The notes beneath the pieces are model-generated. The model was not told where the DNA came from and did no database searches. It saw only the letters and a program-made list of their open reading frames with translations. Positions 1 to 10,178 of a stretch of DNA of 64,000 nt are shown here, in pieces. Source of the stretch: Botryosphaeria dothidea (Eukaryota > Ascomycota > Dothideomycetes > Botryosphaeriales > Botryosphaeriaceae); contig WWBZ02000073.1 of assembly GCA_011503125.2 (NCBI GenBank), positions 1,922,001 through 1,986,000 of the forward strand, written 5' to 3'. Position numbers and translations under genes: made by a program. The first letter of the stretch is position 1. Every line of letters begins with the position of its first letter.

Positions 1-119
1 GGCAGAAATTTGCATGCGCCATGCCCGACAATTTTGGCCTAGAATTTCTTCCGCAGCTGTTTCCTCTGCGTACACGAGGAACTTGCTCGCCGTCTGTCCA
101 CCCTCGCGATACCGCAGCC

Positions 120-1351
120 ATGGCGCCCTCCTCCACTGCTCTTACCACCAAGCCCCAATCAGGCTCGCCTTACCAGCTCGACTCTGCGCAGGCCCTGCGC
201 GCCGCAAAGGCCCTGTCCGCCCACATCAAGTCGGCTGAGAGCACCAAGGCCGCCCAGTCCACCAAGAAGAACCTCCTTGAGGATGAGTCTTCCGACGAGG
301 AGGTTTCCACCGACGGCCAGATTCCCGTGTGGCTGGTGGTCACTACCAAGAAGCACGTGGTCGACAAGAAGCGTCTCAAGCCGGCAAAAATCGCCTTGCC
401 GCATCCTTTGTCTCTGCCCGCTCAGAGGATATGCTTGATGTAAGGGAGAACTAGCCATTTGGGACCGACGAGAGCAATAGCAGCTGACTTTTCTATGTGC
501 GCAGTACCGCTGACCCGCAGCGCTCGTACAAGGACCTGATTGAAGAGTCTGCCTTCCCCCAGGAGCTGCGCGAGCGTATCGGTCGCGTAATCGGAATCTC
601 CAAGCTCAAGACGAAGTACAAGACGTATGAAACAAAGCGCCAGCTCTATGCAGAGTACGACATATTCCTGGCCGACGATCGCATCATCACCTTCCTGCCA
701 AACGTCCTTGGCAAGGTGTTCTACAAGAATACAGCCAAGCGCCCTGTCCCTGTCAACCTGATGGGCAACGAAAAGGTCCAAAAGGACGCCGAGGGCAAGA
801 AGCCAAAGAAGCAATCGGATGACAAGAGCTCTAGCATCGTCGGTTCTCCGGCAGTTGTGGCGAAGGATATTCAGAAGGCGCTGGATTCGGCTCTGGTGCA
901 TCTGAGCCCTTCCACAACCACCGCCATTCGTGTTGCGCACGCGACCTTCGAGCCGCAGCAGATTGCCAAGAACGTTGAGGCCGTGGTCAACGGTTTGACG
1001 GCGCAGGAGAAGTTGATTCCGAAGGGCTGGAGAAACATTCGCTCGCTTCACATTAAGGGACCGGAGACCACTGCACTTCCGATTTGGCTAGCTGACGAGC
1101 TCTGGGTGGACGAGCAGGATGTTTTGGACGAGAAGCACCAGCCCGTCGACAAGTCAGAGAGGTTGAAGATCACGGATGGCGAGCAGAGCAAGAAGCGCAA
1201 ATCGCTTGAGAGCACAAAGGAGGAGTCTACCGATAAACCAGCTAAGAAGACGAAGAAGGAGAAAGTGCAGGGTGATGACTTGAGCAAGGAGATCGCATTG
1301 CGGAAGGAGAGATTGAAGAAGCAGAAGGCTGCAGCGCGGGCGGAGGCATAA
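120..1351 (+). CDS. Ribosomal L1-domain ribosome biogenesis protein (Cic1/Utp30-like)
   Basis: Two exons, 120-439 and 505-1351, give about 388 aa. The 65-bp intron (GTAAGG..GCAG) is fixed by continuity: the join reads ICLITADPQR, a sequence typical of this family. The body (about residues 40-280) matches the ribosomal L1 fold of nucleolar Cic1/Utp30 proteins, with a conserved IGISKLKTKYK stretch; the tail (after about residue 290) is Lys/Glu-rich and probably disordered, as in Cic1. Family members act in nucleolar pre-60S or 90S assembly. The start at 120 has a good context (gccATGg); an in-frame ATG at 21 would add 33 residues. The length is closer to yeast Cic1 (376 aa) than Utp30 (274 aa), but I cannot separate the two from sequence alone. 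Confidence 0.85.
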
Positions 1352-2201
1352 TTCCTTTTCTACGTTGGATGCGATAGTGTCAGCAGGAAATGCGGGGCGT
1401 TCTGGCGTCGAGCAGATCAAGAAGGATCTGATGGCATTTGGAGCAAGCATTCGGTTCAGGTCCCCCAAAAGCAGCGTCATTATTCATACAACAGGGTCTT
1501 TTTTCCACTTGTAGGGATGCGGACAAAGGCCCCAATTCTCTGTCGGCTTTGATCGGACCTCGGGCTCGCTTGCTCGTTGTGATTTATCGTCCTTTGGCCC
1601 TAATGCGCGATTGCAATACTTTTAAGGGCAGCCGCCGGGGCCGCATGTGGCAGTTGAAGTGGCCGTCTTGTGATGTTGCCCTGCTTATAATCGGCGCACG
1701 GGGATTCGCGCTGGGACTCTGACTAGCGCAGGTGCACAGTGCACAAGGCCCAGGTCCTCGCTCCTTCGCTTCTTGTCGAAACAAGTGAGCAGGGCGGTCG
1801 CGACAGATAGACCACCCGACGACCAGGGTATGTCAAGCGCAGCGTAACCTTGAGGCAGCCGAAGCCAAGCGCCTGGGAAGGCAGATCTCCACAGTGAAAC
1901 CCCACCACGGCCGCGATCTGCCTCGCGCATGACAGAGAGGGAGTCGAGCAACCACCTCACTATCTTACAGTTAGGTAAGCCCTCCACAGTTACGTCGCAC
2001 GCTGGTCTTGGCCAGTGCGCAACGCCGCTGAGGCGGCCGACTGGCCGGACGCGGCACTCGGCATGCCGCCCGCCGCGCGGATTGGAATTCATAAAAGACA
2101 ATGGGCGCCGGCCTGCAGCGTGCCGCCCGAGGTTAAAAACAACACGCTGAGAAGAGACAGAGAGCTGCTAGCCTACTGCAGGGCTCCATTCAAGCCACAC
2201 C
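1352..2201. other. Intergenic: 3' flank of Cic1-like gene and SulP promoter
   Basis: No convincing coding region on either strand; open frames here are short and lack family-like sequence. An inverted CCAAT box (ATTGG, 2081-2085) and a TATA-like ATAAAAG (2091-2097) lie about 105-120 bp upstream of the SulP start, so they are plausible core promoter elements. Confidence 0.5.
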
Positions 2202-4768
2202 ATGCCCTCGCCCTCTCGCAATCCTCCAGCTGCGCGGTCTACCCACCAGCACGCGCCGACAACACCTAGCCAGCTGCGCGAGTCCCACTATCCGTCAGGG
2301 TCGCCCGAAGCCTCGACACACACCGACTTTGGCACCTCCAGCGCCAAGAGTGGGGCGCAAGTGCCCGCTTCACCCGCCCATAGCTCTCCCACCTCTGCCC
2401 AACCTTTAACTCCCCTCGATGAGTCCGAACCGAATCTACGAACGCACTTGTTGAGCCCACGGGACGGCGAGAGGAGTCCTGCTCGGCCCCAAGAGATGTC
2501 GCCGCCCACGAGGTCCCCGCGTCCGGAGACGGCAAGAAGCTATGGCAGCTTCAACTCAGAAATATATCGAGATGGGTTCGGCGGCCGTTATCCTGGCGAT
2601 GACACCGCAAACACTCCCGAGGCCGCGCAGTCTTTGCTGGGCGAGTCGGTGACGGATGGGCTGTTGGGTGGCCAAGGCAAGACCAGCACGACCTCGTGGC
2701 TGGCCGAGAGACATGGCATAAGGAATAAGAGAATGATGTATTCAACAAACATCTTGATCGCTCCGAACCCTGCTAACGCGAAGGTTCTAGGTATCTCGCC
2801 TACTACGTCCCCATCTTCAATTGGATCCCGCAGTACAAGCTACGCTACCTGCGAGGCGACTTAGTGGCCGCTATTACTATGGCTTCCTTCTACATTCCTA
2901 TGTCACTGTCCTATGCGTCCAACCTTGGCCATATCCCGCCGGTAAATGGCTTGTATAGTTTTTTCTTCAACCCACTGATCTACGCCATCCTCGGAACTGC
3001 ACCTATGATGGTCGTTGGGCCTGAGGCGCCAGGCTCGCTCCTCACCGGCGAGGTGGTTCGGGAAAACATTCGAAAAGGAAAGATTGGAGACGATGAGGCA
3101 CAGCTGAACGCAGAGATTGCCGGCATCACGACCTTCATCGCAGGTTTCGTGATTCTTCTCGGTGGTTTGTTCCGTCTCGGCTTCTTGGACAATGTCCTTA
3201 GTAGACCTTTCTTGCGGGGTTTCATCAGCGCCATTGGCGTGGTCATTTTCATCGACCAGCTTATTCCACAGTTGGGCATCGCTCGCCTTGCCGATGGACC
3301 TAATGGCGTTCAGCACGGAAGTGCGGTTGATAAATTGGTTTTTATCATCAAAAATGTCGGCCACGCTCACAAGTTGACGTGCGCCATTTCATTTAGCGCG
3401 TTCTTCGTTATCATGTTTTTCAGGTTCGTTGTGTGCATCTTCAAACTGTGAAACTCGCTGACAGAAAGCAGAGAACTAAAGAAGCGCCTCCAGCCACGCT
3501 ATCCGGGTGTGGCGTATGTCCCAGACCGGTTCGTCGTGGTCGTGTTGTCCGTCATCCTTACATGGAAATACCGCTGGGATGAACAAGGCCTTGCCATTCT
3601 CGGAGATGTCAACACAGCTGGTGGACACCTGTTCAAAATTCATTTCCCCTTTGACTTCTCGCATCTCAAGTATGTTTCAGACGCCTTTGAGACTGCTTTC
3701 ACGATTGCACTGTTAGGCTTTTTCGAATCCTCGGTGGCAGCGAAGAGCTTACCGCCCTCCAAAGATGGCCTTCAGAAGATCAATACCAGTACCAACCGAG
3801 AGCTTGTTGCTCTGGGTGTGGCCAATGTTACCGGAGGCCTCTTTATGGCGCTGCCAGCTTTTGGCGGCTACGGCAGGAGCAAGGTAAACGCATCGACGGG
3901 TGGCCGGACACCTATGAGTAGTATCTTTCTCAGCTTGATTACTCTATTTTGCTTACTGTTCCTTCTCCCATACTTTTACTACCTCCCGGTAAGCTGAACA
4001 ATCTTTTACATGCTCCCTATGCACAATTGACCTCCTGTACAGAAAGGTGTTCTCTCAGCAATGGTCGGAGTAGTAGCCTTCTCCCTTGTCGAGGAGGCAC
4101 CGCACGACATCCACTTTTTCGTTAAGATCCGTGGCTGGTCAGAACTCAGTCTGATGCTCATCATCTTCGTGGTGACGATCTTCTGGGACCTAAAAAAGGG
4201 CATCGCGGTGGGCATTGGGCTCTCTCTCCTGCGCGTTATTAAGCACGCAACCCGCCCGCGAATCCAGATTCTCGGCCGTGTGCCAGGCACCAGCGACCAG
4301 TTTGAGAACGCAGAGGTTGACCCTGGGAGGCTCGAGTTCGTCGAGGGATGCCTGATCGTCAAGATCCCGGAACCGCTCACGTTCGCGAACACGGGCAGCC
4401 TGCGTAACCGTCTCAAGCGCCTCGAGGAGCACGGGACGAATGCGGCTCATCCGGCCCTCCCGCGCGTCCGCCGGGAAGAGCACAACAAGAACATCATCTT
4501 TGACGTTCACGGTGTGACTTCGCTTGACGGAGCTGGCGCGCAGGTGCTCCTGGAGATTGTCCAGAACTATGTGGAGCGCGGTGTCCGAGTCTTCTTCTGC
4601 AGGGTGCCTCGGGAAGGAAGCGAGATCTGGAGGCTTTTTCAGCAGAGTGGTATTGTTGAGACCGTGGGTGGGCCAAGGCATTTTGTCAATAGCGTTGATC
4701 AAGCCCTCCGCATGACGGAGCTGGAAAGCCTTACCGAAGCGCTAGAACGCGAAAGTGGTAGCGGGTAG
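2202..4768 (+). CDS. SulP/SLC26-family anion (sulfate) permease with STAS domain
   Basis: Four exons (2202-2737, 2791-3423, 3472-3988, 4043-4768) give about 803 aa. The introns are 48-54 bp, the first with a TGCTAAC branch point. A long Ser/Pro-rich cytosolic N-terminus (about 1-180) precedes the SulP membrane core, which starts with IPQYKLRYLRGDLVAAIT and holds the signature region around PPVNGLYSFFFNPLIYA. The C-terminal third is a STAS domain containing IIFDVHGVTSLDGAGAQVL, about residues 700-730. SulP proteins move sulfate or related anions across membranes. The N-terminus and core resemble yeast YPR003C-type proteins more than the plasma-membrane Sul1/Sul2 (inference), so substrate and location (plasma membrane or internal) are open. 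Confidence 0.9.
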
Positions 4769-6132
4769 ACCAGAAGCAAGATGGGAGGAAGGGTCTTGAG
4801 ATGGCGATGAGAATGGAAGGATGAAGCAGGCATAGACACGTTCTCTCTACGCGGTTGTTGGCGTCCAGGCAGGCTAGAGCTTAGTGCGGCGTTGGGGACA
4901 TTGTTCTGGGTTCCGAGCCGCGCGGTAATTGTCCGTTGTGGCATTTGGAGTAGCACGCATGACGTTCACGATCAGCAAGTCAATGCTTGTATGGACAGGT
5001 AGATAAAAAGCTATTGTTTACTTGCGAACTCGAAACCGCGGGGCTGAAGAATGGACATATGTGCACATAGGATGCCGACGTGACATACGGTCAGCCTAGT
5101 CGCGGTGCGTTTAGACTTCGAGCAGCATCACAGGGACCGATAGTCTTAATTTAGATGGTCCCGGTCGATGGGCTCTTCAAGCGGAGCGAACAAACGGTAC
5201 CGCCTTCTTGGACCAATGTGAACAACACCCAAACGGCTCGATTCCATCGGTCTATCATGTATGATGGTAGCTACCCTGTCATATTTGTCAACCACCCCAG
5301 CCGGAGGGAAAAAACCGGGGCAATCTGCGGCGAGCTCCGTGACTGCGTCAGCGCGTGGTCCAAGGGCCCCATGGGGAGAAGAGGAACAGAGAGCGGGGGA
5401 AAGCTCACGGGCCAGCGAACGGCCTCGTACGGCTTTCGAGACCCCCATCCTTCGGCCAGCATTGCCTTCATATGCCGCTGACCCATTGCAAACCGCATGC
5501 ATCAATGTTTCACGCGGGATTAGTGAACCCGGTCCGCGCTACGATATCGCAGCAGCAGCATGCAGCTATACCACGCGCAGTAAGCCATCGCGCCCTTCTT
5601 CAAGGTCCGTCCAGTCAGACGTGACGGCAGAACGCCCATTGTGGGGAAAGAAGCTCGCAGGATTCCTTGGAGCAGAGCCTGGGCGTGGCTTGGCCGACGG
5701 AGATGGCTTGAGCGGCATTCGCTGCTCTGCTCAATCATCGGCAACCTGGCTGCCCTCTGGCGGCACGGCGGCTGACACGGTCGCATCAAGGATTGCGGTG
5801 CTGCCGCCCGCCCGCGCCGCTTGCACTGATGTTGTACGAATCGCGCAGAGATATAAGTAGCAGGAAGGAAGCCCGCCGCTTGCTTGATTGCGGTGTGCTT
5901 GTCTTTTCTGTACGCGGATTTCCTCGGCGCCAACGCCCTCAGTGACGCTTGACACCTCTTGGCTACGCCGTTGGCGTGCATCGCGCAAAGCTTCGCCCAC
6001 ACGCCCCCACCGCTCGCTTTTGCGCAGAGCAGGTTGAGAGAGGGCTGAAGGCCGGAGAGCGACGGTTCCAGGCCGAGCATTGACAAGCAGCACTCCCTTC
6101 GAGCCTACCGTCCCGCCGAACACCTGTTCGCC
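4769..6132. promoter_or_regulatory. Intergenic region, promoter of the Jen1-like permease
   Basis: About 1.36 kb without a supported gene. A TATA-like ATATAAG (5851-5857) lies about 280 bp upstream of the permease ATG. Two matches to the CreA/Mig1 carbon-repression consensus SYGGRG occur at 5393-5398 and 5641-5646. That would fit a gluconeogenic substrate transporter, but the motif is short and common, so this is suggestive only. A 316-codon antisense open frame (5731-6681) overlaps the permease gene and looks like a GC-rich shadow. Confidence 0.4.
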
Positions 6133-7901
6133 ATGTCGACCGAGAAATACGACGCCGAGCGCGTGGAAACGGCCTCGGAGCGCTCGCCCTCGAACCCGGT
6201 AGTCGGTTCGGCGGTTGCAGCAACCCACCAACCCGATGAGAACATGAGCGTCGGCCGCTACGTTGCAACGCGCATCCCCACGCTCAAGCCGCCCATGGCC
6301 AAGGCGCCCAACCCGTTCAAGCTGCTGGCTCTGCTCAACACTCAACAGTGGCTGTTCTTCCTCGTCGCCTTCGTTGCCTGGTCGTGGGACGCGTTCGATT
6401 TCTTCACCGTCAGTTTGACGTGAGTTCCCTGCTCGGTAGACTCTTAACCGATCGAACTGGTTGTCTGACAAACTTCCGACAAACAGGGTCGAGGATCTTG
6501 CCGAGGAATTCGGAAAGAGCAAGAAAGACATCACCTGGGGCATCACGCTGGTGCTGATGCTGCGCTCTGTCGGCTCCATCATCTTCGGCATTGCGGCTGA
6601 TCGCTGGGGTCGCAAATGGCCGTTCGTCGTCAACAACGTGCTCTTCATCATCCTCGAACTCGGCACCGGCTTCTGCAACACCTACAAGCAATTCCTGGGC
6701 GTTAGGGCTCTCTTCGGAATTGCCATGGGAGGTCTTTACGGCAACGCAGCAGCGACGGCCCTGGAGGACTGCCCGGAGCAAGCCCGAGGAATTGTCTCCG
6801 GAATGTTGCAGCAAGGCTATGCCTTTGGATACTTGCTGGCCACCGTTTTTGCGCGAGGCTTGGTGAACACCACGAGCCACGGCTGGAGACCTGTAAGTGA
6901 CACTGGAATGGCTTCACGCCGCTGGAAAGTCAATTGGCTAACCGTTTGATTCCCAGCTCTTCTGGTTCGGCGCCTGCCCGCCTCTTCTGATCATCGTCTT
7001 CCGTCTCTGCTTGCCTGAGACGCAAGCATACCAGGAGCGTGAGAGGGTCCGTGAGTCTGGCCACAATGTCTCCAAGACCTTCGTCGCCGAAGGAAAAGTC
7101 GCCCTTAAGAAGCATTGGCTCCTACTCATCTACATGGTCCTGCTCATGGCAGGCTTCAACTTCATGGTCAGTTCAAGTTCAGCCATCCCCTCTTCTGGGT
7201 ATCGAAAAAACTAACACCTCCGACAGTCGCACGGCTCGCAGGATCTCTACCCCACCATGCTCCAGAACCAATACAACTTCAGCGCCGACGCCGTCACCGT
7301 CACGCAGGTCGTCGCCAACCTGGGCGCCATGACGGGCGGCACGGTGATCGGGTACTGCTCGCAGATCTTCGGGCGGCGCTTCAGCATCATCTTCATCTGC
7401 GTCATCGGCGGCGCGCTGCTGTACCCCTACACCTTCGTCACCGACACGCGCATCATCGCGCCCGCCTTCTTCGAGCAGTTCTGCGTCCAGGGCGCCTGGG
7501 GCGTCATCCCCATCCACCTGATGGAGCTGTCGCCCGGCAGCTTCCGCACGTTTGTCGTCGGCACTTCATACCAGCTGGGCAACTTGGTCTCGTCGGCTTC
7601 GAGTACGATTGAGGCGACTATTGGCGAGCGCTTCCCCCTGCCGCCCAAGGGCAAGACTGCCCGCTACGAGTATGGAAAGGTCATCTGCATCTTCATGGGC
7701 TGCGTCTATGCCTATGTCATCCTGCTCACCCTTGTGGGCCCCGAGTACCGTGGAAGGGAGTTTGATGTCGCGCACGACGTTGATATGGAGGAGGCTGCCC
7801 ATGTTGACCATGAGGGAATTGAGCGCATCGTGCACCCGGGCGCCGCTGGTATGGCGAGTGATGAAGGCAAGCACGGAGCATCCACGAAGGAGGTTGTTTA
7901 A
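6133..7901 (+). CDS. JEN1: Jen1-type monocarboxylate/proton symporter (MFS)
   Basis: Four exons (6133-6419, 6487-6892, 6957-7166, 7227-7901) give about 525 aa. The third intron splits the Jen family signature NXX[ST]HX[ST]QDXXXT; after splicing it reads NFMSHGSQDLYPT (about residues 299-311), a perfect match. Other MFS marks are DRWGRKW between TM2 and TM3 and a 12-helix layout. Jen1 proteins are plasma-membrane lactate/pyruvate/acetate (some dicarboxylate) proton symporters. The N-terminus and the C-terminal tail after about residue 460 are hydrophilic and Glu/Asp/His-rich, typical of arrestin- and ubiquitin-controlled permeases (inference). Introns are 60-67 bp; the one ending at 7226 has a CTAAC branch point. 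Exact acid specificity cannot be read from sequence. Confidence 0.92.
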
Positions 7902-8215
7902 TGACGGGGATGATTTTGACGCTGCATGAGATGATGGATCATGTACGTAGGTTGCGAAAAAGTAGTGTCATCGGGGCCAAAAATGCATGGTTTTATAGGG
8001 CACTTGATTACTCACGTGTTCATAATCATGACATTACTTGTTTCGTAGTTTCTAACGTAATCGTCGTGCGCTTCGTCTTCGCTGTCGGACACGCCGACCG
8101 TCTCATCCCTCGGACTACTGCTTAAGTACAAAGGGATTCTCAGGTCAGCTAGTTCGCCTCCAGCTGCTCGTCAATCGAAGCTAGTCATACAACTCCCACC
8201 TCGGTCCACTCGAAC

Positions 8216-8761
8216 TCAAATATTCCCCGGTGATGCAGGATGTCGGCTGGCACCGGTAGAACCCCTCCGCCTAAGTTTCGGTGGTTGCCGTTTAGGACTT
8301 CCTCGTCCAGGAGACTCAAATTCGATTGCGTGCTCAGACTGTCTGCCGGACTTGGCAGCGGCATTTGATTTCGGGGAGGCGTCTCCCGCGTCTCCGTCGG
8401 CGAATTCGTGGTGTCCTCCGTTGTCGTCGTCGTTGTCGTCGTCATGTCGATCGGCACCGTCCGTGGTATCGGGTCCATCAATTTTCGACGGTGAGCGGTT
8501 GGGCTTGCGAGCGCCGCTGGCGGGTGTGCGAGGCGATTTGAAGGAAGCCTCCTCAGGCGGAGTTCTGGGCGGGGAGGGCGGCGAATGTGGTCGGATGCGC
8601 GGTTTTTTGACGGCCCCGTCTGTGCCTGAACTGGTAGTTATTCATCTGTTACCGTCTGCCGCGCGCTTTCTCGCCGAAGACAGGGAACCCTCTCTGCGAT
8701 CGGCCTCTGCACCGAAGACCGAGAGCATGAACAGTGGAAGCAGCGACATGAAGACTGACAT
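8216..8761 (-). CDS. Possible secreted or disordered protein, interrupted by an in-frame TGA or a 33-bp intron
   Basis: Reading leftwards from an ATG at 8761, one frame stays open to a stop at 8216 except for one TGA (8644-8642). The N-terminus looks like a signal peptide: a hydrophobic stretch ending in VFGAEA, then a dibasic KR site in SSARKRAADG. The rest is Pro/Ser/Lys-rich with SP and TP motifs (RPHSPPSPPRTPPEE), an acidic Asp/Asn patch, then a basic C-terminus. The TGA could be removed by a GT..AG intron at 8652-8620, which keeps the frame but at 33 bp is shorter than any other intron here. The 5' end is only 78 bp from the BTB gene stop, so this may instead be an alternative 3' part of that gene: a donor at its last exon joins in frame to an acceptor near 8755. 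No family recognised. Confidence 0.3.
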
Positions 8762-8838
8762 GTGGTACCTGATGGGGTTGTCTCCCACATCAGCTCGAGT
8801 TTCATGTGCGGTTCGACTGTCATACTGCCTTAAACCCA

Positions 8839-9759
8839 TCAAGAAACTTGAACAAGCTTGTAATTACCTGCTTTGCTCTTTCCCTTGCCGTAGCAATTGG
8901 GCCCATGTTCATGGTCGTGGTACGTGCAGTCATCGCCCCTTGTGGGGTCGGCGAACAATACTCCACCAGAGCCCGACTTAATGGCATTGACAAGATCGAT
9001 GGCAAAGTCGGAACTAGCAGCGAAACATTCTCGGTAACTCTCAGCATTCCTGTCAGCATCTGGGTCCATGATCTGGCGTGCGGCGATGCGCGTCATTAGA
9101 ACGCGAAAGGGAGAACCCTCCGGGCTTTTGTGGTATATTTCATTGATCTCGTCTGCGTCTGGAACCAATTCCGCCAGACTCAGGCCTTTCCGGTACTGGT
9201 CGATAGCCATGTTCTTAAGGTTGGGCATGTCGAAGCGCTCGCACAGCATGTATAGCTTGTGACAGGCGACGGCGTAGTCGTACTTGCTCTCGGCCGTCGG
9301 CTTGTCGCTCACGTCGTCCAGCTTTCCTTGATAGAGCCACTTGACAAGCAGCTCGAACCCTTTGGGGTCATCTTCGGGCAGCTCCAGCTTGTTTCCGGTC
9401 TTGTTCTTGGTTGCGTCATTGGTCTGGAGCTCGGAAGCAAGGTACTCGGAGTGGTAGGACAGCAGGTTGCGGTGAAGGGACCATTGCCGCTTGACATCGC
9501 CAACGCCGACGATGATGTCGACGAGGGGGCCGGAGAGAAGCCTGGCGCGCTCATTCTTAGCATGTGCTTGCACGCGCAGACGGTGCGAGTATATGCGGTA
9601 GGGCAGCGCGGGTCGCGACCACTTCTCCGTCGGCGACGATTGTTCGCCGCCAGGACGGGAGGGATCAGCGGGGGAGTTGTATTCTGGTAGCGAATGGGCG
9701 AGAACATACTCTGCGTAGTCGTGAGCAGGCTCGTGGGCGATGTCGGCGGCGGAGGTCAT
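8839..9759 (-). CDS. BTB/POZ-domain protein
   Basis: A single exon of 306 aa from the ATG at 9759 (good context caccATGa); an in-frame ATG at 9840 would add 27 residues. A BTB/POZ fold is visible from GPLVDIIVGVGD through WSLHRNLLSYHSEYLASEL to GFELLVKWLYQGKL and CHKLYMLCERFDMPNLKN (about residues 70-185). This is the usual fungal arrangement in which a BTB domain is followed by a helical region and no kelch or MATH domain. Such proteins are often cullin-3 adaptors or self-associating scaffolds; the partner is unknown. The C-terminus carries a Cys/His-containing CTYHDHEHGPNCYGKGKSK stretch, then ends after a potential splice donor (GCAG/GTAATT), so a longer spliced C-terminus is possible. It is head to head with CTF18. 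Confidence 0.8.
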   Translation of the reverse strand: MTSAADIAHEPAHDYAEYVLAHSLPEYNSPADPSRPGGEQSSPTEKWSRPALPYRIYSHRLRVQAHAKNERARLLSGPLVDIIVGVGDVKRQWSLHRNLLSYHSEYLASELQTNDATKNKTGNKLELPEDDPKGFELLVKWLYQGKLDDVSDKPTAESKYDYAVACHKLYMLCERFDMPNLKNMAIDQYRKGLSLAELVPDADEINEIYHKSPEGSPFRVLMTRIAARQIMDPDADRNAESYRECFAASSDFAIDLVNAIKSGSGGVLFADPTRGDDCTYHDHEHGPNCYGKGKSKAGNYKLVQVS

Positions 9760-10178
9760 GGTGCGGAGACGGCGGCGCGGCGGGCGCGGGTAGGCGAAGT
9801 CGCGGACGAAGATGACTCTTGGATCTTCGGCCCAGTGCATGCGACCGACTTTATGTTAGTATTTCGATGCGTGGCATGGGCTGCGACGAGGTATCGGCGC
9901 GGGCGCATAGCGGTTGCAGAGCGTTTCGCGGGCGGGAGCTTGGAGACCGGGTGGTGGCGGTTGGTTGCCAGCTGGAGCAGGGATTCCAGGTTTCCAGCTG
10001 TAACGGCTGGTCTAGCGCCCCGAAGGAGATTAAGCAGCCAATCGCTGCGGAATCTAGGCCTCATCGGGGAACTCGATGCAACACTCACAAACGCGGTGTC
10101 GCGTCAACGCGTCTCGCGTCCATTTCGGCCTCTCTCAACACCACCGCTCCACCGCGCAGACCACCACGCTGTCCGCCA
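9760..10178. promoter_or_regulatory. Bidirectional promoter between the BTB gene and CTF18
   Basis: About 420 bp separate the two divergent starts. The region is GC-rich with no clear TATA box, as expected for housekeeping promoters. I see no gene inside it. Confidence 0.5.

Noticed and set aside
5731..6681. 316-codon open frame on the - strand
   Set aside because: It overlaps the Jen1-like gene and its leader antisense, is Arg/Gly-rich and has no family-like sequence; open because of GC-rich codon structure opposite.
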